DNA of 64,000 nucleotides, taken from JBCDGZ01 sp038750655 (lineage in GTDB: Bacteria > Bacteroidota > Bacteroidia > Chitinophagales > Saprospiraceae). The stretch is from positions 1 to 64,000 of the forward strand of contig JBCDGZ010000011.1 of the NCBI GenBank assembly GCA_038750655.1, given 5' to 3'. The number at the start of each line of letters is the position of its first letter. The first letter of the stretch is position 1. The notes under the pieces were generated by a model. It saw only the letters and a program-made list of their open reading frames with translations, did not search any database and was not told where the DNA came from. Shown here piece after piece: positions 28,201-33,715 of this stretch. The position numbers and the translations under genes are program-made.

Positions 28201-28462
28201 GGCGATTGTAACAGAGGACGACTGTAGACCACTGCTCCCCACTTTGAGCTATGTTTTGCGCCTTGTTAATTAGGACAATAGCTTCGTCAATTTTATAATC
28301 ATCCATCAATTCACTAGCCTCCTGTAACAGAGAATCTATTCGCAAGCTATCTGATGGGGTAGCTGCAATAATTGGGGAATACAGGAAGAAAATGACCTGA
28401 ACGATCAGGACGGTGAGTGGAAGATGACAGTTAGGGCAGAATCTCGTTGTTGCTGTCGACAT
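25283..28462 (-). CDS. TPR-CHAT protein 2 (membrane-anchored)
   Basis: A 1059-residue protein with an N-terminal signal/anchor (about 15-34), a long TPR array (about 45-560), a coiled-coil linker and a CHAT domain. Catalytic residues are H895 (HLSTHAC) and C935 (SACETGTG). A C-terminal membrane helix (about 1037-1055) is followed by the basic tail WKRRG. It is convergent with CHAT 1, the two genes sharing four bases at their stops (TTAG). The TPRs and CHAT domain therefore face the periplasm, attached by the C-terminus. No sigma-like gene lies directly upstream; its start is 207 bp from the divergent 28.7-kb gene. Confidence 0.88.
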   Translation of the reverse strand: MSTATTRFCPNCHLPLTVLIVQVIFFLYSPIIAATPSDSLRIDSLLQEASELMDDYKIDEAIVLINKAQNIAQSGEQWSTVVLCYNRLAQCYDYADDSEQSWQMLASASDFAREHLPPDDVALGETWQIKGELYIQSNQLDSALLSFKRSSHINQKHQDWKALAWSDALAALVCYYQLDFEQMASYLDKTEQMAAEQLEEDDPFYASLYQFQLLLYNETGEANKAVETAEATINHRLRNTKNSYEDSLFLAVDYINLGTTYYTVGDYDQALHYYQLAIDIQKMVETDSVNLAANYINVALTYKAIGQSKLSIRNYKKALHLIRKYADPSSSTSIDCYLGLARNFIELGQLDSSQYFLDQVVLSGDDDPNLDLFYLNKAMVKKGMGALGEAKVLFQKGLQANKNIFGKYHVRARHISRYLGDISQTEDSMNVALAYYSRGLQLISDNFTPSDARSNPRIDQILYDIDALPYLQSKAQALRAFGTPQDLLDAFGTYELADALIDRLRSNFETEGSKQQLSSQVYSLYEDAIGLAYQLYQSSQDQSYIEKAFRFSEKSKALLLLEALSARSEYANQKIFNLSDSLLQAEKAIKARLIYYQRNISEEQAKGAAAQQLKIGNWNKELALFRSRYEALRSRIRKEDPDYFRLKYELELADVATIRQQLLNGRSDNAFIEYFSGSQQLYSFVITSNTFQMFSHPLNAQLNNAIDELQLVQSINPAVNQLISTTDHFQRYTQSAYFLYEQLLEPLLAEGIKKLILVPDGRLGYLSFDLLLSDPASSNSVNYSSNQLQYLIEDYQLSYGYSGSLLLESQEVKGRRATQRYGGYAPYVGGRPGAEQVARNRSCSDSSLGNLPNSQRSVKTVGSLLGGQQFFGKLATKTSFLENAAKYELLHLSTHACVDDTDPLFNRIYFHDAHLSTYELYRLQLNASMVVLSACETGTGQMVHGEGIMSLARGFMQSGCPSIITSLWNANDYSTTEIMIDFFNQLNKGISKDAALRQAKLNYLSNAPSRLSLPYFWATFIHIGHNAPLPPSRPAGLWWTIGGLALGGLLIAWFWKRRG

Positions 28463-28669
28463 TCCAGGTTAGATTTAGATGAAATATGCGCTCAATCGTA
28501 GTAAATATAGGGAGAAAATCGAGGATAACCGTATCTTATTGTCTAAGATGTTGTTAAATTTCCTCAACAACTGTATAAACTTGTAAAATTAGTTTATAAT
28601 TTAGTGTGATGATTTTTAGGTGATTATAATTGTGTATGTCGTGTTGCTGTTCCTGAGAAATTCCCTTGT

Positions 28670-30136
28670 ATGGATAATAGCAAATTAATTCGTTTACTCA
28701 AGGCACTCCAGCCAGATGAGTTCCGTCGATTAGGCAAGTTCCTGCGGTCGCCTTATAATAATGCCAATCCTAAGGTTGTAGCTCTTTATGACTATCTCCG
28801 TCGCTTTTATCCTGTATTTGGAGGGGTGGGGATGAAAAAAGAGCGAGCCTTCAGCAAGTTGTTCCCCGACCAGCCTTTTAACAACAAAAGTCTAGGCAAT
28901 CTTATGTCGGAATTCTCCCTGCGGGTAGAAGACTATTTTGTGGCCCTGGAAATCAAGGAAGACCAGACCGTCCGGCAAAGAATGCTCATCCAGGCCTTCG
29001 GCCGTCGCAATCTCTACCAAAACTTCGAGAAACACACCCATGCATTGATCAATAAAATGGGGACACTACCGTATCGCGATAAGCAGTATTTTTATGAATT
29101 GATGGAGCTGAGGGCCAACTATTATTTCCATCCTTCTACACACAAATACTCCAACACGACGACTAAGATTGCTACAATGATGACTAATCTGGATTTGTTT
29201 TTCGCGCTCTCTAAGCTGGATTTGAGTATGGAGATGATGGAATGGAAACGCATCTCCGGAGAGCATTTTGAGGTACAGTTACTCGAAGAGGCTAAAGCCA
29301 TCATCAATAACCTGCCCGAGGAGGAGCATCCGGCCTTGAGTATTTACCGCGAATTAATTGAATTTGTAGAGACCCAAACGGAAGAAAATTTCTTCAAGCT
29401 GAAGGCTGCTTTCATCGCCGATCAAGAACACTTCACCGAAACCAATCAGCAGTCGATTCTACAAAAATTGCTCAACTTCACCTCCCGGCAAATTGCCAAA
29501 GGCAAAATCTCTTATTACAAGCAGTACCTGGATTTGATCAAGAGAGGCTTGCAGAGTCGTATTCTTCTCGAATCTGGTCAGTTGAACGATACGCTGTACA
29601 CCAATATCGCCGTGGTGGGTTCTCTGCTGAGAGAATTCAACTGGACCCGCCGCTTTTTGAATCAGTATGAGGAATACATACAGTCAGATTGCCGTAAAGC
29701 GGCCAAGACGGTCGGCCTGGCTCAGATTCATTTCCACCAACAGGACTACCATAAGAGCATCGAATTACTGCTGACGATCAAAACAACCAAGACTGATTAT
29801 CTGCTGCGCGCCCGCTCGCTGAGCCTGCGCAGCTACTACGAGCTATTCGTCAACGACTATTCGTACTACGAAATGCTAGAGTACGAAACCAAATCCTACG
29901 AGCGCTTTATCAAGCGCAAAGCCCTGCTGACTGACCAGCGACTGAAGGCCTACCAAAATCTCGGGAGCTTCGCCCGTCACATGGCCCGTATTTACATCAA
30001 TCCTAATAAACGCCGGCAAAAGATCGAAAAGCTGAGGCAGGAGATCAACAAGGAGCACATTGTTGTGGCCAAGCGTTGGCTGCTGCAAAAGCTAGAGGCG
30101 CTTATCGATTGGCATACCAAAAATAAGGTGGGCTGA
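28670..30136 (+). CDS. Large alpha-helical protein of unknown function
   Basis: A 488-residue cytoplasmic protein with no signal peptide or membrane segment. It is almost wholly helical, with TPR-like pairs (SIELLLTIKTTKTDYLLRAR) in the C-terminal half and the opening SKLIRLLKALQPDEFRRLGKFL. I recall similar proteins in multiple copies in Saprospiraceae-like genomes, but I assign no function. It is divergent from CHAT 2 and convergent with a small GG peptide; a strong bidirectional hairpin ends both. Being a scaffold or regulator for the surrounding CHAT region is only a guess. Confidence 0.7.
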   Translation: MDNSKLIRLLKALQPDEFRRLGKFLRSPYNNANPKVVALYDYLRRFYPVFGGVGMKKERAFSKLFPDQPFNNKSLGNLMSEFSLRVEDYFVALEIKEDQTVRQRMLIQAFGRRNLYQNFEKHTHALINKMGTLPYRDKQYFYELMELRANYYFHPSTHKYSNTTTKIATMMTNLDLFFALSKLDLSMEMMEWKRISGEHFEVQLLEEAKAIINNLPEEEHPALSIYRELIEFVETQTEENFFKLKAAFIADQEHFTETNQQSILQKLLNFTSRQIAKGKISYYKQYLDLIKRGLQSRILLESGQLNDTLYTNIAVVGSLLREFNWTRRFLNQYEEYIQSDCRKAAKTVGLAQIHFHQQDYHKSIELLLTIKTTKTDYLLRARSLSLRSYYELFVNDYSYYEMLEYETKSYERFIKRKALLTDQRLKAYQNLGSFARHMARIYINPNKRRQKIEKLRQEINKEHIVVAKRWLLQKLEALIDWHTKNKVG

Positions 30137-30158
30137 GCATTACCCAGACCACCTTATT
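30122..30158. terminator. Bidirectional hairpin at the end of the helical-protein gene
   Basis: AATAAGGTGG-g-CTG pairs with CAG-a-CCACCTTATT across a 9-base loop. The stop codon of the 488-residue protein lies within the hairpin. It also lies downstream of the minus-strand small peptide. Confidence 0.7.
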
Positions 30159-30193
30159 GGTTTGTCTATCTGTGCGAAGTAAAGAGGAGTATA

Positions 30194-30352
30194 TTATCCT
30201 TCAACGATGTCAATGACGCCGATGCCGCCACTGCCACCCTTGAGTTGTTTTAGCTGAGTGGTTGGAAGCTGTACAGTAATTTGCTTAAGGGTACGGAGAT
30301 TTTTTGATTTTGAGGGTTTCATCTTTTTGAGGTTTTTAGTCTGAGTAGGCAT
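30194..30352 (-). CDS. Small double-glycine leader peptide (52 residues)
   Basis: A 52-residue ORF. The leader is basic and helical (TKNLKKMKPSKSKNLRTLKQ), continues as ITVQLPTTQLKQLKGG (GG at 39-40) and ends with a 12-residue tail, SGGIGVIDIVEG. The QLKQLKGG junction is very like double-glycine natural-product precursors of Bacteroidota. The adjacent strong hairpin supports a real unit. No maturation enzyme or peptidase-type ABC exporter is visible in the window. Together with the 46-residue peptide at 17.6 kb it suggests a small family of GG peptides in this region. Function unknown. Confidence 0.6.
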   Translation of the reverse strand: MPTQTKNLKKMKPSKSKNLRTLKQITVQLPTTQLKQLKGGSGGIGVIDIVEG

Positions 30353-30969
30353 AGTCGCCAATTCAGCATGAGGTTAATGAATTGAGATAGCGTAGGTATA
30401 TAGATCAGGCCCGTCATCACTAGGCAGAACCTTGGATGATCCTTAGGTGCTATTCGCGACTAACACTAGAGGAGCTTATTGTGATTTGGGCTAATCGATC
30501 TACTTAACTATCCTTGTTAAAGAAGTATAAGTAGATGAATTCATTCATTTAATGAGTACACTTGGGCAAAAAAGGTAACGCCTTTCTGGATGTTATTGTA
30601 GGGTAAATCTTGGAGCAGTAGATTGTCGTGCAGTATAGGGTAGTACAAAAAGGCGGACAGTACCAGTTAAGTGCTGCCCGCCTCATTCACTCATGCTTTT
30701 CCAGCAGAATGATACCTACCCATTTTTGCTGGAATGGTGAAATTCAATGGTATTCAGGGTTATCTATTCAGTTATTAGCTGTATGCACTGTCTATGAACA
30801 GCTTATAAAGAACTGATGCCCCAATGTATTGGTAAGTATGGTTTGAGGAAAGGACAATTTTTGTAACAAACCTGAAAAAAAAGGTAATAATAGATGGAAG
30901 TAGTGTGCATAAATTTTTGAATATCAAGTTGTTATTATCAAATAGTCGTTTTTGAAAACCTGAAAAAAT
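30353..30969. other. A/T-rich intergenic stretch with one hairpin
   Basis: I see no convincing gene here on either strand. It contains a hairpin at 30651-30683, the words AAAAAGGTAAC (30569-30579) and AAAAAGGTAAT (30878-30888) whose reverse strand reads as possible TACCTTTT -7 boxes, and a CCAGCAGAA/TTTTGCTGG inverted repeat near 30.7 kb. Confidence 0.5.
30651..30683 (-). terminator. Terminator-like hairpin without an obvious gene
   Basis: AGGCGGaCAGtAC pairs with GTgCTGcCCGCCT (one mismatch, one wobble), followed on the minus strand by TTTTT. It looks like an intrinsic terminator, yet no minus-strand gene is apparent between here and 30.97 kb, so a small RNA or a second terminator is possible. 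Confidence 0.45.
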
Positions 30970-31001
30970 AAAAGGGCAGTGAGTTGCTCCACCGCCCTTT
31001 T
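30970..31001 (-). terminator. Intrinsic terminator of the two-repeat protein gene
   Basis: AAAAGGGCGGTGGAG pairs imperfectly with CTCACTGCCCTTTT on the minus strand and is followed by TATTTTTT. It lies 32 bp downstream of the stop codon. Confidence 0.7.
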
Positions 31002-31033
31002 AAGCTCAAGAAATTCGAGAATTTCCTAAACAT

Positions 31034-31918
31034 TTATTCTTCATGGATTACGCAGGTCGCACTGCTGATGTCCCAGTCTTTGCTGTCGTCGGTATTTTCC
31101 ACTAAACCAATTGTATAGGGGTTGCTCTGATCGGTGATAAAATCATTGCTACTAAAGTTGAGGTAGCCTTTCAAAAGGTTATCGTCCAAAACGAATGATT
31201 CTGTATTAGGAGCGACTTGAGTAGGCTGCCCGGTATTGGCCGTTAAGTTGATGTCTAGGGCGAAACTGAAGGTGTTCGTAGGCAGGTCGGTCGCATCGAT
31301 GTGAACTTCCGCCTTGACGGAATCACTAGGATCACCGTTGATGGGTTTTTTGATGATCACCACTCGGCTGACTTTTGGTCTGCGCTTGTCATCTTGTGGA
31401 ATCATGGCAGTAGCTGGGCTTACCGCGCCGGCATTGTTATGTTGCGATGCAGCGCCGTATACGACGTCTACTTCCGCTTCGCTAACATCCCATACTTCAC
31501 CAGTAGTGACGTCCTGTATTAGGCTGACAACGTATTCGCCCGTACCGTAGGAGGGTTCTGCGTCATTAGCAAAGTTCAAGGGAGGCCCGGCCAGTACGCC
31601 TGCTTTGTTGCCTGGGGTGGAGATAAGGGAGAAAGAACGTTCAAATGGTGGATACTGTACGGGTTGATCATCGTTAGGAGACAACACGACTACCAGACCA
31701 AACTGCAGTATTCCATCGGGAAGGTCGTCGGCAATGATCTGCGTGTTCATAATGGTGCTATCCCCAGAGCCGTCAATAATTGGACGGGCAACGATAATGA
31801 CTCTGCTGACCTTGGGGCGGCGTTTCTTTTTAGGCTTATCTTCCTTCGGAGTAAAATTGTTGGCCGCCTTTTTATTTTTTGTAGAGGAGAGTGTTTGAGT
31901 GGAACGTAGTTTGCTCAT
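31034..31918 (-). CDS. Two-repeat protein of unknown function
   Basis: A 294-residue protein without signal peptide or membrane helix. It has a basic N-terminal 32 residues and two tandem homologous halves of about 120 residues (33-155 and 179-294). Each half opens with RRPKVSRV-[I/V]I, has a central DLP..-F.F.L segment, an SF.L motif, and ends in W-D-[V/I]-S. Each half looks like a beta-sandwich. The spacing and acidic surface loops suggest a binding module. It is single-gene, with its own terminator, and lies between a GG peptide and a sigma-factor gene. I do not recognise the family. Confidence 0.65.
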   Translation of the reverse strand: MSKLRSTQTLSSTKNKKAANNFTPKEDKPKKKRRPKVSRVIIVARPIIDGSGDSTIMNTQIIADDLPDGILQFGLVVVLSPNDDQPVQYPPFERSFSLISTPGNKAGVLAGPPLNFANDAEPSYGTGEYVVSLIQDVTTGEVWDVSEAEVDVVYGAASQHNNAGAVSPATAMIPQDDKRRPKVSRVVIIKKPINGDPSDSVKAEVHIDATDLPTNTFSFALDINLTANTGQPTQVAPNTESFVLDDNLLKGYLNFSSNDFITDQSNPYTIGLVENTDDSKDWDISSATCVIHEE

Positions 31919-32076
31919 TTCATTTACTTTTGGTGAAAAGAATAAAATTAAATATACTAATTAATTGGTTGAATGCATTCAGCCTATGAGTGTAATCTTG
32001 ATAAAAAGGTAACACTGGAGGAATAGCACTGTATATCCGAGCTCTTCCCAGATTCCTGCAAATTCCTCTCCGATAG

Positions 32077-32110
32077 TTTGGCCTTGAAATTATGTTTTTT
32101 TGTACTTTCG
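32077..32110 (+). promoter_or_regulatory. Candidate promoter for the second sigma-factor gene
   Basis: TTTG at 32077-32080 and TACTTTCG at 32103-32110 are separated by 22 bp, close to the Bacteroidota -33/-7 arrangement (TTTG, TAnnTTTG; one mismatch). The start codon is 41 bp further on. Confidence 0.4.
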
Positions 32111-32151
32111 AGCATTGATGTTACTTTTATTGAACAAGTGCACTGTCTATT

Positions 32152-32739
32152 ATGAACGAAGGTGATTTCAAGCGTTTCCTTGTTGAGGCTCATCAATATT
32201 GTTTGCCTCGGTTGGTGCGACTGAATGCTCCACGGCATGATGCCGAAGACGCTTTCATGGAGGCCATCTACCAGTTCTGGCGTGATATACAGGATGGTAA
32301 AGTCAGCCATGAGGGCAATCTCAAGGCATTAGTTTTCGTGATGTCCCGAAACCGTTGGTTGGGACGTTTGCGTAAATCCCGGCGTGGTAATCTCAAGGAG
32401 TACAATACCGATCCGGTAGATTTGCTGAACATGGATCTTGAGGCTTACGCCGGCCAGGATGCCGCCCAGTTTGATCTGCTCATTAAACAGGAGGAGGAAG
32501 ATGCTGCGGCCTCGAAGAAAGCTTCAGAGGAAGCCCGTTTCAAGCATGCCTTTGAGCAGCTCAATGAGAAATGCCGAGAATTGCTACTTCGTTTCATTGT
32601 TGAAAAAAAACGTTTAAAGGATTTGCAGCAATCGCTAGGCTATGTTTCGGTCGACGCCATAAAAATGGCCAAGATGCGCTGCAAAAAATCACTGGTCAAA
32701 TATTACAAAACCCTTCTGCAACAGGAGGAGAAGGTATGA
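32152..32739 (+). CDS. ECF-like sigma-70 factor
   Basis: A 195-residue sigma factor. Region 2 is at about 20-85 (HDAEDAFMEAIYQFWRDI; LKALVFVMSRNRWLGRLRK) and a region 4 helix-turn-helix at about 135-190 (LLLRFIVEKKRLKDLQQSLG; AIKMAKMRCKKSL). It directs RNA polymerase to target promoters. The next gene, 51 bp on, is a single-pass membrane protein of the anti-sigma type, and a CHAT protein is convergent behind it. Together this repeats the layout at 20.9-25.3 kb. Targets are unknown, but the CHAT and GG-peptide genes are candidates. Confidence 0.85.
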   Translation: MNEGDFKRFLVEAHQYCLPRLVRLNAPRHDAEDAFMEAIYQFWRDIQDGKVSHEGNLKALVFVMSRNRWLGRLRKSRRGNLKEYNTDPVDLLNMDLEAYAGQDAAQFDLLIKQEEEDAAASKKASEEARFKHAFEQLNEKCRELLLRFIVEKKRLKDLQQSLGYVSVDAIKMAKMRCKKSLVKYYKTLLQQEEKV

Positions 32740-32790
32740 TGGCCTTACTTTATCGCCTAACAGCTTGTATTGAACTAAACAAATCCATCA

Positions 32791-33540
32791 ATGATTGGAG
32801 ATAATGATCTGTTGCTCATAGAGGATTACCTCGATGATCAACTCAGCGGTGTGCAACGTCAACAATTTGAACAACGCCTCGCTAAAGAGCCTGAGCTGGC
32901 TGCCGAGCTAAAGATTTATCGCAAGATGAACCAACACCTCGAGACCCAGGTCAAAGTAAATAAACAAAAAGAATGGAAGGCCCTGCTTGCTGAGGAGCGG
33001 GGTAAACAACAGAGCGCCCCCCCGGCGCGCCTCCGCCGTATGTACTACATCGCCAGCGCCGCTGCCGCCGTACTACTGCTCGTCGCCTTCTTTTTCCTCC
33101 TCCCCGGCCCCAGCAACCCCGATCTAGCTGAAGCCTATTGGGGCGAAAGCGCCGCCTTCTTTTCCACCCTCACTGAACGCGGGGAGGCCCCTAGCAGCCC
33201 CGACAACAGCCAAGCCTACCAACTCTTTGAACAAGGCCAATATAAGTCCGCCCTGGAAGCCCTCCGCCAAGCTGGCCCCCTCAGCGAAGTAGACCTGCTA
33301 CTCCAAGGCGCCGCCCACTTCCAACTCCAACAAAGCGATGAGGCCATCCGCCTCTTCCAACAACTACTCGATGATCCCAATACCCTCTCCAAAGATGAGG
33401 CCCGTTGGTGTCTAGCTCTGGCCTACCTCCAAAAAGACCAAGTCGCCCAGGCCCGCCCCCTGCTTCAGCAAATTATTGACCAGCAGGCTTGGAATTGGAA
33501 ACCGGCTACTCGGTTGATGGAGGAGATGGGGGGGCGGTAG
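32791..33540 (+). CDS. Anti-sigma-like single-pass membrane protein with periplasmic TPRs
   Basis: A 249-residue protein. The N-terminal cytoplasmic part (LIEDYLDDQLSGVQRQQFEQ, then RLAKEPEL) is the fold typical of Bacteroidota anti-sigma factors without zinc ligands. A membrane helix spans about 85-105. The C-terminal half is TPR-like (YQLFEQGQYKSALEALRQ; DEARWCLALAYLQKDQVAQA). It probably holds the upstream sigma factor. Its TAG stop directly abuts, and may have been supplied by, the inverted-repeat element that follows. The later part of the gene is markedly C-rich in codon use compared with its first 150 bp. Confidence 0.78.
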   Translation: MIGDNDLLLIEDYLDDQLSGVQRQQFEQRLAKEPELAAELKIYRKMNQHLETQVKVNKQKEWKALLAEERGKQQSAPPARLRRMYYIASAAAAVLLLVAFFFLLPGPSNPDLAEAYWGESAAFFSTLTERGEAPSSPDNSQAYQLFEQGQYKSALEALRQAGPLSEVDLLLQGAAHFQLQQSDEAIRLFQQLLDDPNTLSKDEARWCLALAYLQKDQVAQARPLLQQIIDQQAWNWKPATRLMEEMGGR

Positions 33541-33715
33541 ACGCCTTTGGCGCTTGGGTTGACGCCCGCTGGCCGGCCGGCAGGGTCGACGGTAGACGGC
33601 CAGGCGTGATTAGACGCATGGAGCCACGCCCCCTACTTCCGCCTACGTTCGGCCGTCCATCGTCCACCCAAGTACCGCAGGTGCCCACCGTCTACCCTAA
33701 GCGCCAAAGGCGCCA
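33541..33715. repeat. Inverted-repeat-bounded intergenic element, copy 2
   Basis: CGCCTTTGGCGCTT (33542-33555) recurs as its exact reverse complement at 33699-33712. It shares with copy 1 the words GGCCGGCCGGCAGGGT, GGAGCCACGCCCC and ATCGTCCACCCA in the same order. It fills the gap between two convergent genes. The last nine codons and the TAG stop of the minus-strand CHAT gene lie in or at the edge of the element. It encodes no protein. Confidence 0.75.

Noticed and set aside
22581..28462. CHAT proteins as partners of a type III-E CRISPR effector
   Set aside because: No CRISPR array or cas genes are visible, and these CHAT proteins carry signal peptides or membrane helices.
30628..30816. 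62-codon ORF in the 30.4-31.0 kb gap
   Set aside because: No leader, RBS or domain; overlaps a terminator-like hairpin and has unusual composition.
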